Position numbers and translations under genes: made by a program. Of a DNA stretch of 64,000 bases, positions 54,127 through 62,967 are shown piece after piece; position 1 is the first letter of the stretch, and each line of letters opens with the position of its first letter. This stretch comes from Thalassoglobus sp. JC818. Lineage in GTDB: Bacteria; Planctomycetota; Planctomycetia; Planctomycetales; Planctomycetaceae. The notes below the pieces were generated by a model, which saw only the letters and a program-made list of their open reading frames with translations, had not been told where the DNA came from and ran no database searches. The stretch lies in assembly GCF_040717535.1 (NCBI RefSeq), contig NZ_JBFEFI010000005.1:62001-126000 (forward strand). The letters run 5' to 3'.

Positions 54127-56355
54127 TCAGAGTCGGAAGTGGAACGTTTGCCGGAACCATCTCCAGAACCAGTTGAAGAGAGTTCTTTCCGCCACAACAA
54201 ATCGGGCTGTTCCCCGCATGCCGGTTCGCAGATACTCCGGAGGAGCATCGAATTCCACTTTGGCTTGATAGACGGGAACCGCCAATTGCTCTCGCCCTTC
54301 AGCGTCGGTCACCGTCGCCAATGGCCCACCGAATTTGTTGGACAAAGCTGGAGGAGCATATTCGAGATGCCGGTCGGAAAACTCGATCACTCGTCCCTGC
54401 CAGACACGCTCCGGAAGCGAATCAACCTTGAGACGCACTGCCTCCTTGAGCCCCAGATCTTCTCGGTCTGACTGGTTGATCAGGAGAATGGCAAGGTATT
54501 CCTTGCTGGGGGCGATGCTGCAAATCGAGGTTTGCTCATCAAGGTAGGCCCCAGTGTTTTCTGGCGACAACGGGCTGCCATACCATCCCTGGAGCGGGCT
54601 CGTATGATCTTGTCGATGAGATTGGGGGCGCCGATTGGGAGCGACAACCGTGCCAGCCACCGGTGCCACAATCTTCAGATCTTCCAGTTGTTCTCGAACA
54701 TCCACATGATGTTCTTCGATCGTTTCAAGTCGGCGTTCTGCAAGCCGTTGACCGTCCGGGTCCGCAAGCTGTCGGTACATTTCAGGCTCAAAACCTTGAG
54801 CTTGTTCCTCAACAGTGAGTGAAACTTCTTCGTCAAACAACTGCGGGTTTTTCAGTGTCGCGATTTCCTGTCCCGCGATCACGTGATCGCCTGGACGCAC
54901 GAAGACCTCTTCCACAAATCCCGGAACCACAGAATAGACATGCGAAACGTTGGCAGGCTCGATGTAAAACGCTGCCTCTTCGAACCATGGAAATGGAACG
55001 AACAGAATCAAAGCGATCAGTCCCGTGGCGATCGTGCCAGTGATGAAAACCTTGACGCGGCTAATTGGATCTTGACGAGGTCGAGACATGAGCTTGTAGA
55101 AATTGACTCCCATTCCAACTGCGATCGACACCAGTGATCCGACGGCCAGCAGAATTCCGAGACTTTGAAGTCGATACGGTTTGAGTACGGTATACAGAAA
55201 AATCGTGATCGCAAACAGGACGAACCAGCGGTAAAGCGACGAAGCAATCGCGAACAGCACAAACCAAGCCTTGCCGGTGGTCGGCATGAACGGATCGACC
55301 GGGCTCTCAATCCCCAATGTCCACCAGGAGAATGTTTCCGAGAGCATTTTGGTCGCTTTGCTCCGCAGATTCGGAATCTCCAACCAGTCCGACATCATGT
55401 AGTAGCCGTCGTAGCGGAGCAGTGGATTGGCGTTGAAAATGACTGTCGTCACCGTCGAGACGAAGAAGATGTTTAACGCGAGATGATTGACCAGCCCCGG
55501 TTTTGTGTTGTACCAGACAAACAAAGCTGCGGCTGCGAGGATCATTTCGAAGTACATCCCCGCAGCACCGATGACGATTCGCTTCCACTTGTTCTTCAAC
55601 ATCCATGAATCAGTCACATCGCAATAGAGCGTTGGACTGAACACGAGAAGCATAATCCCCATCGAATGGCATTCAGCACCATAGTGCTTACACGCGATTC
55701 CGTGTCCAAACTCGTGAAGAATCTTGGCGAGAGCGAGTGTGATCCACAGATAGATCAAATTCGGCCAGCCGAAGAACTGCTGAAACTCCGGGAGTCGTTG
55801 CCGGACCGCATCAAAGCGGATTGCCAGAAACAACCACGATGACGCCACGAACATCATCATCACAAGACCGGCGGGCGGTGTGAACATCCAGCCGAACCAG
55901 GGTTCCAGTCGCTGGAGAGTTCGTTCGGGGTCCCACCCGGGGAGTTTGATGTAGAGCGGATTCATCATCGACTGACGAATCTTCTTCCACTTCTCAGTTC
56001 GACTGCGATCCAAAACCTGTTCGCCCTGCCCCAGACGCGAACTACACAGCAATCCCTTTTCGTGGAGATCCGTGACCAGTCCCTGGACATCTCGAGTGGT
56101 GACGTGCAGCGTCGGAAACTTCTTGAGCAGTTCGTCTCGCACATCACGCAAGCTGCGACGGCCGTCCAGAAGCAAGAACGTTGCGTATTGCTCCGGTTGC
56201 AGTCGATAGTATTTCAACCCGACTGGATCTTTGATGACCGGATATGGAACGCCACGGTACTCGATTTCCTTGATGTCGAGATCTGAACGCCCGATCAACG
56301 GAACGGGTCTCTCCGTCGTTGAAACGAGTGCGGACTGTGTTGTCTGCTGTTGCAT
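54127..56355 (-). CDS. PqqD-like + M50 site-2 protease + HlyD-like membrane protein
   Basis: 742 aa. Residues about 25-110 resemble a PqqD/RRE-type peptide-binding domain (YRGVPYPVIKDPVGLKYYRLQPEQYATFLLLDGRRSLRDVRDELLKKFP). Then come several membrane helices with the M50 zinc site HEFGH (about 214-218) and the second motif NANPLLRYDGYY (about 309-320). After a final helix near residue 440 an HlyD/biotinyl-lipoyl domain follows (VPGFVEEVFVRPGDHVIAGQEIATL). The protein thus links substrate recognition, intramembrane proteolysis and a periplasmic adaptor arm. It lies 131 bp after the HlyD gene. I infer export coupled to processing of a peptide or protein. Confidence 0.9.
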   Translation of the reverse strand: MQQQTTQSALVSTTERPVPLIGRSDLDIKEIEYRGVPYPVIKDPVGLKYYRLQPEQYATFLLLDGRRSLRDVRDELLKKFPTLHVTTRDVQGLVTDLHEKGLLCSSRLGQGEQVLDRSRTEKWKKIRQSMMNPLYIKLPGWDPERTLQRLEPWFGWMFTPPAGLVMMMFVASSWLFLAIRFDAVRQRLPEFQQFFGWPNLIYLWITLALAKILHEFGHGIACKHYGAECHSMGIMLLVFSPTLYCDVTDSWMLKNKWKRIVIGAAGMYFEMILAAAALFVWYNTKPGLVNHLALNIFFVSTVTTVIFNANPLLRYDGYYMMSDWLEIPNLRSKATKMLSETFSWWTLGIESPVDPFMPTTGKAWFVLFAIASSLYRWFVLFAITIFLYTVLKPYRLQSLGILLAVGSLVSIAVGMGVNFYKLMSRPRQDPISRVKVFITGTIATGLIALILFVPFPWFEEAAFYIEPANVSHVYSVVPGFVEEVFVRPGDHVIAGQEIATLKNPQLFDEEVSLTVEEQAQGFEPEMYRQLADPDGQRLAERRLETIEEHHVDVREQLEDLKIVAPVAGTVVAPNRRPQSHRQDHTSPLQGWYGSPLSPENTGAYLDEQTSICSIAPSKEYLAILLINQSDREDLGLKEAVRLKVDSLPERVWQGRVIEFSDRHLEYAPPALSNKFGGPLATVTDAEGREQLAVPVYQAKVEFDAPPEYLRTGMRGTARFVVAERTLFNWFWRWFRQTFHFRL

Positions 56356-56486
56356 CAGATCATCTTAAGAGCAGCCGAGCATTTCGGATTCAACTTCTGA
56401 CACATTTTCGCCAGCTGAAAACAAGAACTTACCGCGTGCTCAACAGTTGGCGAACTAACAAAATCCGTTGCCGACTTGCTCGAAGT

Positions 56487-57383
56487 TTACTGCGATTGCC
56501 CGCCGGCTTCGATCAGAATAGCCATTGTGGGATCGAGACCTTCTCTCAACAGTCCATCCGGGTTCGAGACTTCTGCCCAGACGCGAACGTTTCGCGAGAG
56601 GTTCTGTACGGAGACATCGACGAAGCCAAGTTCTCCCGTATAAGGTTTGGACGCTTTCATCGCATCACTTCCAGGAACCTGAAACGTAACTCGCACTGGC
56701 ATTCCAACACGAACTTTTTCGACAGCTTCGACGTCAACAAACCCTTCAATTCTCATCGTTTCGGTATTCACGACCTGCACGATCGACTCACCTTGCTGAA
56801 CACCTTCGCCGATGCGTTTGAAGACTCGTGTTACCAATCCCTTGTCTTTTGCGAAGACGTGATAGGTCCCGAGTTCCGCTCGTGCTTGTTCAGCCGCCAA
56901 TTGATTGAGATGCTGTTCGTGACGGGCCTTTTCGACCTGAAGCTGGGCGGCTTCGGCATCAAGACGCAAGCGGGTCATGTGAGTCGAAGGGTAAACCGGG
57001 TTCGAAGCGGACGAAATTCTGTTCGCTTCAACGGCTGCATCGTATTCAGCCGCCGCAGCCAATGCGGATTTCTGGGCTGACTGAATCTCGATATCGGTTT
57101 CAGCTCTCGCTTCGGCCAGCTTCAAATTTGCATCAGCGACTTCATCCTGAAGCTTGACGACGACCTTGGTCGCTTCAATGTTCGCACCTTCGCGTGGAAC
57201 ATACGCAACCACTCCGGGACGCTGGGTCGAATAGGTCGTACGATTGACAAATGAGAGTCGACAGTCTTTAACGGGAACTTCTTCCGCGACCAAAACTCTC
57301 AACGTGTCGGGAAGAACCAATGGCGAACTGAGCACACAGGAAAGACTGAGAACATAGGTAAGCAGCAAGTTTCTGGTGTGCAT
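56487..57383 (-). CDS. HlyD-family periplasmic adaptor
   Basis: 298 aa from ATG 57383. A signal peptide or anchor occupies residues 1-25 (LLLTYVLSLSCVLSSPLVL). A first lipoyl half is followed by a helical hairpin of alternating Ala/Glu/Arg (LKLAEARAETDIEIQSAQ, LDAEAAQLQVEKARHEQHLNQLAAEQARAE). The second lipoyl half (VTRVFKRIGEGVQQGESIVQVV) and a beta-barrel domain (EGFVDVEAVEKVRVGMPVRVTFQV) follow. It would bridge inner-membrane components to the TolC-like duct. It is the first gene of the minus-strand unit, divergent from the GAF-HlyD gene with 151 bp between. Confidence 0.88.
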   Translation of the reverse strand: MHTRNLLLTYVLSLSCVLSSPLVLPDTLRVLVAEEVPVKDCRLSFVNRTTYSTQRPGVVAYVPREGANIEATKVVVKLQDEVADANLKLAEARAETDIEIQSAQKSALAAAAEYDAAVEANRISSASNPVYPSTHMTRLRLDAEAAQLQVEKARHEQHLNQLAAEQARAELGTYHVFAKDKGLVTRVFKRIGEGVQQGESIVQVVNTETMRIEGFVDVEAVEKVRVGMPVRVTFQVPGSDAMKASKPYTGELGFVDVSVQNLSRNVRVWAEVSNPDGLLREGLDPTMAILIEAGGQSQ

Positions 57384-57534
57384 CGTCGTGATTTCGACCA
57401 TATAGAGATTTAAGCGAATTGGTGTTGTCTACATAGCATTCTGACACGCCATTCACAACAATTCGAGCCACTCGCCCCCATGGCGTCAACATCAATCTCA
57501 ATTCCCTCGCGGACCAATACCACGACCCTCTTCG

Positions 57535-59547
57535 ATGTCAAAACAGACTCCAGGGCAGGACAGTCTCGACTGGATCCGCCAACAGTGTGACCGATTTCTC
57601 GATGAATCGCCGACTTACGCGGCCTATGTTCGGGACGTTTTTCAGTTCGTGGCGGAAACACCTTCGATCGACGCGGTCGCGATGGTCGCGTTTTCCAAGG
57701 CAAATGAACCGCGCGTCGTCGCCGAGGCCAATCTCGCGTCAGTCAGCGAAGACGAGTTCTTCAGCCTCGACCTCGACAACATCTCTTTGATGGGATCGTC
57801 GCTTCGCGAGGGCAAACCGAAGCTGATGATGAATCGAGTGCTGCCCGAAGCACAACTGAAACCCCATTCGCTGGCCATCGCCCCAATTGTCGTCACCGCC
57901 AATCCGCCTCATGTGGTCGAAGTTTTGATGCTGGGCGAAGCAACTTCGCACGACGAAGCTTTCCTGCGAGAAGTCACCGAGACTCTCGCGAGCTATTTCA
58001 TTCGATACCTGACAAACAAGAAAGACAGCCAGGAAGCAGTCACCGACGAAGCCTTCTGGCAGCGATTCGACTCATTTCTCCTTCGCCTGCAAAAATCACT
58101 CGACTTGAAGAAGACGATTGCAGTCGCCGTCAACGATGGACGTGTACTGACAGGGGCGGACCGAGTTGCCATTGCTCTCAAGTACGGAAAACAGACCAAA
58201 GTTCAAGGCATCAGCGGTCAAGATGGAGTCCAACATCGGGCGAACCTCGTTCAATCGATGGCCAAACTGGCGGAAGTTGCGATCAAAATTGGCACTCCGA
58301 TCACTTACAAAGGTTCGATCGAGGACTTTCCTCCTGAGCTGGAAAAACCACTCGCAGACTATCTGGCGGAAAGTCGAACTCGAATGGTCATGCTGCTTCC
58401 ACTCAAGGAAGTCGCAGAGTCACATCGCGAAGACTCCGACGCGGATGATCATGCTTCTCTCGACTCTCCGCCTGTGATTGGATGTTTGATCATCGAACAA
58501 GCCACGGAGGCACGACCCAAAAAACATGTCGTGGATCGGTCCGATCTGATTCGGGATCACATCGAAGTCGCGATTCAGAACTGCCACTCTCACGAGTCAA
58601 TTTTTCTGTTGCCGCTTTGGAGAGGCATCGGACGCACGATTCGCTGGTTTCGAGGACGCCGTCTCTGGATCGCAGCGGCGATTCTGGGAAGTGTTGTGGG
58701 ATTAGCCACCATGCTGGCCGTCGTCCCCTGGGATTATCGCGTTGAAGGCACCGGACAGGCGATGCCCGTCATCCAGCACCGCGTCTTTGCTCCCTGGGAT
58801 GGGGATGTCGTGGAGGTCTTCGTTCGCAGCGGTCAAACCGTGCAACAGGGCGACTTGCTGCTTCGAATTGAAAGCGACGAACTCGATTCCGAACGAATCG
58901 CCGCCCGCACGGAATGGCTTGAGAAAGACAAACTCGTCTCTGCCCTGACTTCTCAACGTGCTGAAGCAATCAAACGAGATGATGAAAGCGAGTTCATTCG
59001 AATCACCGCAGAACTCGCCAAAGCGACCGTCGAACGAGATGGTGCGAAGAACCGACTCGATCTAGTCACGCTGAGAATCGAAGACCTCACCGTCACTGCC
59101 CCGGACGATGGAGTGATCGCGACGTTTCAAGTGGATCAGGTTCTTCGGAACCGGCCTGTCAGACGGGGCGACTTGCTCGTGGAAGTGATGCAACCTAATG
59201 GCCCCTGGCACTTGGAAGTGGACGTTCCCGAATACAGAATGGGCCACGTGATGCGAGCCTTCGAAACGCTCGATTCCGAGGAACTTCCCGTCGAATATGT
59301 GCTCGCGACATCCGTCGAAACGAGTCACAACGGAGTCCTCCGCAGCGGAGAAATCGCAACACGTTCCGCTGAGTCTGAAGAAGACGGAACCGTATTCGAA
59401 GTCTTCGTTGATATCGATCGTGAAGATCTGCCCAACCTCAATATTGGGGCTGACGTCAGTGCCAAAATCAACTGCGGAAAGAAGAGCCTGTTTTACGTGC
59501 TCTTCGGAGACGTCGTCGAGTTCTTCCAGCGACATCTCTGGTTCTAG
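57535..59547 (+). CDS. GAF-domain HlyD-family membrane protein
   Basis: 670 aa. Residues about 15-160 and 170-330 are cytosolic GAF-like regions (DRVAIALKYGKQTKVQGISGQDGVQHRANLV..VMLLPLKEV). A membrane helix lies at about 377-400 (LWIAAAILGSVVGLATMLAVVPW). The periplasmic part is HlyD-like: HRVFAPWDGDVVEVFVRSGQTVQQGDLLLRIE, a coiled hairpin (ELAKATVERDGAKNRLDLV) and a barrel domain (WHLEVDVPEYRM). A cytosolic ligand sensor is thus wired to an export adaptor. It is divergent from its HlyD partner. The stop TAG is the first three bases of a TAGAGCATTTCC sequence that matches the end of the 105-bp repeat. Confidence 0.9.
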   Translation: MSKQTPGQDSLDWIRQQCDRFLDESPTYAAYVRDVFQFVAETPSIDAVAMVAFSKANEPRVVAEANLASVSEDEFFSLDLDNISLMGSSLREGKPKLMMNRVLPEAQLKPHSLAIAPIVVTANPPHVVEVLMLGEATSHDEAFLREVTETLASYFIRYLTNKKDSQEAVTDEAFWQRFDSFLLRLQKSLDLKKTIAVAVNDGRVLTGADRVAIALKYGKQTKVQGISGQDGVQHRANLVQSMAKLAEVAIKIGTPITYKGSIEDFPPELEKPLADYLAESRTRMVMLLPLKEVAESHREDSDADDHASLDSPPVIGCLIIEQATEARPKKHVVDRSDLIRDHIEVAIQNCHSHESIFLLPLWRGIGRTIRWFRGRRLWIAAAILGSVVGLATMLAVVPWDYRVEGTGQAMPVIQHRVFAPWDGDVVEVFVRSGQTVQQGDLLLRIESDELDSERIAARTEWLEKDKLVSALTSQRAEAIKRDDESEFIRITAELAKATVERDGAKNRLDLVTLRIEDLTVTAPDDGVIATFQVDQVLRNRPVRRGDLLVEVMQPNGPWHLEVDVPEYRMGHVMRAFETLDSEELPVEYVLATSVETSHNGVLRSGEIATRSAESEEDGTVFEVFVDIDREDLPNLNIGADVSAKINCGKKSLFYVLFGDVVEFFQRHLWF

Positions 59548-59565
59548 AGCATTTCCAATGCTTTT
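59548..59565 (+). terminator. Weak terminator after GAF-HlyD gene
   Basis: AGCATT and AATGCT form a 6-bp stem with a 3-nt loop (59548-59562), followed by TTT. It overlaps the TAGAGCA end. Weak and AT-rich. Confidence 0.35.
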
Positions 59566-59645
59566 GCTGCCGCGGTGTGCGATACCATCAGTCAAAACGC
59601 TCTTGTCCGCGAGGCAGAAGAGCTGCATGTTGAATGGAACGATTC

Positions 59646-59750
59646 TAGAGCAAGTTGCTCTTGCCTGTGCACTCGCTTGCTCTGTTTCACAAGATAAAAG
59701 GCAGTATTCGCTCGTGCGACAGAGTGCACATCAAATCAAAAAATGCTCTA
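59646..59750 (+). repeat. 105-bp interspersed element, copy A
   Basis: It starts TAGAGCAAGTTGC and ends AAAATGCTCTA, matching copy B (18120-18224, minus strand) over the full 105 bp without gaps, with 18 mismatches by hand. The ends are inverted repeats, and the arms hold TGTGCACTC near the left and GTGCACA near the right. The whole unit could fold into one long hairpin. It lies between the GAF-HlyD and fhcB-like genes, which are convergent, and codes for nothing. Confidence 0.85.
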
Positions 59751-59813
59751 ACGACTGCCCATTTCTCATGAGATTCTCAGTCACTCAGAATCTTGAGAGA
59801 CATTGCCAACGTT

Positions 59814-61115
59814 CTATTCTCGCGTAGAGCTGGCCAACAATTCGTCCAGAATCTCGACATCTGTGGGAAGATCCGACTGTAAAATCGATCGCAGCGGGAT
59901 TGGAGTATCATCCATTCGGTACGCAGTTCCTGCACTCTGAACACCATACATTTGAACGGCAATTTCAATCGTCGGAGTGAATGGAAGCTCGGTCTGCTGA
60001 TGCTTCAAAACGATGGTTGGAATCTCTGAGAGAGAGTCAACAGCCTCTTGCGACAGGTATTGAACACCCTCAGCTCCGACCATCACACACAAGTCAACCT
60101 CGCGATTCTCGAGGACGTGTTGCGCACTGAATTCGCCAGGCTGATAACGAGGAAAACCACGCGACAGGCTCACGCCGAAGGGATAACCCGTCTGCCAGCT
60201 GAGCACGTTGTCCGCTCCTGCCACATCGCCGAATCGCCGCATCCTGCGAACAACCCAACGCGTATGACGATGCAGGTCTGTCGCCAGTTGCAGGACCGCT
60301 TCCACGTTCAAGTGAGACAACGGACCTTGCGTAAGCCCCATCCCGAAGAACAAAGCTCCGTATTTGCAGGAGGTCATTTTCTCTGCCAGAGCCACAAGCT
60401 CATCACGACTCACACCGCCGCAACTCTCTTCCTGAAGCTCGATCCCCTGAATCAAACCTCGCAGTGCCCACAGAACTTCAAAATCGCTTCCCGGTTCAAT
60501 CTTCACGAACAGATCCGCCTGTCGGGCGGTTTCGGTTTCGACGACATCGACTACGATGAGAAATGACTTAGAGACGCCAGTTCGACTCGCTGCGTCGGTT
60601 CCGCAGCGAGTGTACCGCTCCAGATGACGTGGATGACTCTCCACCGGGTTCGATCCCCAATACACAACCACGTCTGCCCGGCTTTTGACTTCTCCCAGCG
60701 AAGACGTACTTTCTCCGACTCTTTGAAATGCCACAACAGAGGGCGTATGTCCTGCTGAGGCAGATGAGTCAACCACGCCGCCGAATTGGTCTGCCAGCTT
60801 AACGGCCAGCCCCTGGCCTTTTGTGCTGCTCGACGACAAACCATAAACAAGCGGATGGTGAGTTTCAGAAAGCAGAGTCCGCCCCAATTCGAGAGCGTTC
60901 TCAAGTGAAGAAGTCTCCCCGCGTACCTTGCAGAAGTCTTTTGACTGCCGATCGCGATCAACAATCGTCTCGACATTCTGAAACCACGAAGCTGCCTTCT
61001 CGCAAGCATGTTTGGTCGACTCGATCCGATTGTTGACCACGGTCAAAGTCAGATCGTCACAAACGCATCCGCAAAGCGTACAGGCGACATCAGTGAAAAC
61101 TTGCTGGCTATTCAT
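59814..61115 (-). CDS. fhcB: Formylmethanofuran dehydrogenase subunit B homologue (FhcB/FwdB-like)
   Basis: 433 aa from ATG 61115; the longer start at 61166 adds unrelated sequence. The N-terminal cysteine group (ACTLCGCVCDDLTL) is the FwdB/FhcB opening. YWGSNPVESHPRHLERYTRCG is the conserved molybdopterin-oxidoreductase-like region. In planctomycetes and methylotrophs the Fhc complex takes formyl from tetrahydromethanopterin to formate, in formaldehyde oxidation. Other subunits (A, C, D) and mch or mtd genes are not in the window. It is convergent with the GAF-HlyD gene and divergent from the sulfatase. Confidence 0.85.
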   Translation of the reverse strand: MNSQQVFTDVACTLCGCVCDDLTLTVVNNRIESTKHACEKAASWFQNVETIVDRDRQSKDFCKVRGETSSLENALELGRTLLSETHHPLVYGLSSSSTKGQGLAVKLADQFGGVVDSSASAGHTPSVVAFQRVGESTSSLGEVKSRADVVVYWGSNPVESHPRHLERYTRCGTDAASRTGVSKSFLIVVDVVETETARQADLFVKIEPGSDFEVLWALRGLIQGIELQEESCGGVSRDELVALAEKMTSCKYGALFFGMGLTQGPLSHLNVEAVLQLATDLHRHTRWVVRRMRRFGDVAGADNVLSWQTGYPFGVSLSRGFPRYQPGEFSAQHVLENREVDLCVMVGAEGVQYLSQEAVDSLSEIPTIVLKHQQTELPFTPTIEIAVQMYGVQSAGTAYRMDDTPIPLRSILQSDLPTDVEILDELLASSTRE

Positions 61116-61442
61116 TCCATCCTGTCGAGCTTGCAACACGTTCGAATCTTCAATCCCACTTCGCATTCAGAGCCAGCCACCTGACAACGTTTTCAGCTAC
61201 GCTGCCAGCTGTAAATTGCGACTTCAATTTGTTGACCTGTTGAACGTCTTCTTAATCTGTGATCGGAGAAGTTTCAATTCCACTCCGTTGAATGTCAAAC
61301 AATGAACTGAGTTGATAATTCTCCGGCGACATCGTCTACTCATCATAACGATCGCCTCGACAATCACTCCCTCCTCACAACCTCGTCGACGCTTCCACAG
61401 TTTCCACACTCCCTCCTTTCTCCAAGGCTCGTCCCCATCGAC
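61116..61442. other. Intergenic region between divergent fhcB and sulfatase genes
   Basis: About 327 bp that should contain both promoters. No gene, repeat or terminator was recognised. Confidence 0.45.
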
Positions 61443-62963
61443 ATGTCGAAAGCCATTTCAATTCGCAAACGCAACACTCAAAGCGAGCAAAGTTTCGTCG
61501 CGAAGCTGATTGCTCTCGTTGCCATACTCATCGCCTTGCAAGTGAGTAGTCGAACTAGCATCGCGGATGATGCCCCTAACATTGTCTTGATCATCGCGGA
61601 CGACATGTTTGCCGACGACTTCGGATTCATGGGCAATCCCGATGTCATCACGCCGCACATCGATCGACTCGCTGCAAAGTCAGCAAGGTTCGTCAATGGT
61701 TCTGTCCCCACAAGTGTTTGCAGCCCATCACTAGCAACTCTCTTAACCGGTCTCTATCCGCACCAGAGCGGGCTGCATTTCAATCATCCTCCGCCGGGAA
61801 ATACTGCATTCAATCAGATGACTTCGGTGGAAGAGTATGAAAGAGCGCGCAGCGAGAGTTTCGAGATCATTCGGAACTTGCCAACCCTCCCGCGCATTCT
61901 CGCCGACGAACTCAATTATCGCAGCCTGCAAACCGGAAAATTCTGGGAAGGAAAATTCTCGAACGCCGGATTCACCGAAGGCATGACCATTTTCAAACCG
62001 GTGCCGGGACAAGAATTCGGAGGCAATCGCACGCTGAAGAACAAGCAACTCGCTGCTCATGGAAACGGAGACTGGGGCCTCAAGATTGGCCGAGAAACAA
62101 TGGCCCCAATCGAAACATTTCTCGACGATCATCCTTCATCCCGGAAGTTCATCTGGTACGCCCCCTACCTTCCGCACCAACCTCACGACTCACCAGAGCG
62201 TTTCTACGATTTGTATCGGAAACGTGATTCGGTCCCGGAACACAGGATTCCCTACTATGCATCGATCACTCAATTCGACGAAACCGTCGGTCAGCTTGTC
62301 GAAATGATCGAAGCACGCGACCTCACCGAGAAGACGCTCTTCATTTTCGTAATCGACAATGGATGGGAAGCGAGTGAGGAGCGTGCGAAAGCTCGACCGG
62401 AAGAGTTCGAACATACAAAAACGAGCAAACGATCCCCGTTCGAACCGGGACTACGTACACCGGTTTTGTTTTCATGGGATGGTGTTACGGTTGCTGCAAC
62501 ACACGATCAACCGGTCAGCAGCATCGACATCGTTCCGACAATTCTTTCTGTTCTCAATCTCGACGGAAAACATCCGCAACTTCCCGGGATCAATCTGTGG
62601 AACGCTGCTTGCGGGCAATCAACGCTTGATGCGGATCGCGTTCTCTTCGGCGAAATCTATCCGGGAGATGCAAAGACTCTCGGACACCCGGAAGACCACA
62701 TTGCCTATCGTTGGGCGAAACACCGATCAATGAAGCTGATCACTGTCTACGAACAAGATGGATCCGCTCCTTGGGGACGCTATCTGACAGAAGACGCTCT
62801 CTACGATCTGGAAACAGATCCAGATGAAACCACAAACGTGATCGATATTCCCGCTTACCGTGAGCAAGCTGCGTTTCTGAGAACGCAACTTGATGAATGG
62901 TGGGACGGCACTACCAGCGAACTCCTCTTCTCCCCCTCGCCTTCCTCTTCAGTGGAGAAATGA
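61443..62963 (+). CDS. Secreted sulfatase with CSPSL active-site variant
   Basis: 506 aa. A signal peptide or anchor covers about residues 20-41 (VAKLIALVAILIALQVSS). The alkaline phosphatase/sulfatase fold is marked by metal-binding IVLIIADDMFADDFGFMGNPDVITPHIDRLA and FVIDNGWE. The catalytic motif is CSPSLATLLTGLYPHQSG. The Cys that becomes formylglycine is present, but the Arg of the usual CxPSR is Leu. CxPSLATL occurs in a recurring planctomycete sulfatase subgroup as far as I recall, so it is probably functional. It may act on sulfated polysaccharide and is followed after 4 bp by the ceramidase-like gene. Confidence 0.9.
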   Translation: MSKAISIRKRNTQSEQSFVAKLIALVAILIALQVSSRTSIADDAPNIVLIIADDMFADDFGFMGNPDVITPHIDRLAAKSARFVNGSVPTSVCSPSLATLLTGLYPHQSGLHFNHPPPGNTAFNQMTSVEEYERARSESFEIIRNLPTLPRILADELNYRSLQTGKFWEGKFSNAGFTEGMTIFKPVPGQEFGGNRTLKNKQLAAHGNGDWGLKIGRETMAPIETFLDDHPSSRKFIWYAPYLPHQPHDSPERFYDLYRKRDSVPEHRIPYYASITQFDETVGQLVEMIEARDLTEKTLFIFVIDNGWEASEERAKARPEEFEHTKTSKRSPFEPGLRTPVLFSWDGVTVAATHDQPVSSIDIVPTILSVLNLDGKHPQLPGINLWNAACGQSTLDADRVLFGEIYPGDAKTLGHPEDHIAYRWAKHRSMKLITVYEQDGSAPWGRYLTEDALYDLETDPDETTNVIDIPAYREQAAFLRTQLDEWWDGTTSELLFSPSPSSSVEK

Positions 62964-62967
62964 ACGC

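Noticed and set aside
60640-60665. tRNA-like GGTTCGATCC
   Set aside because: It lies inside the fhcB coding sequence with no cloverleaf.
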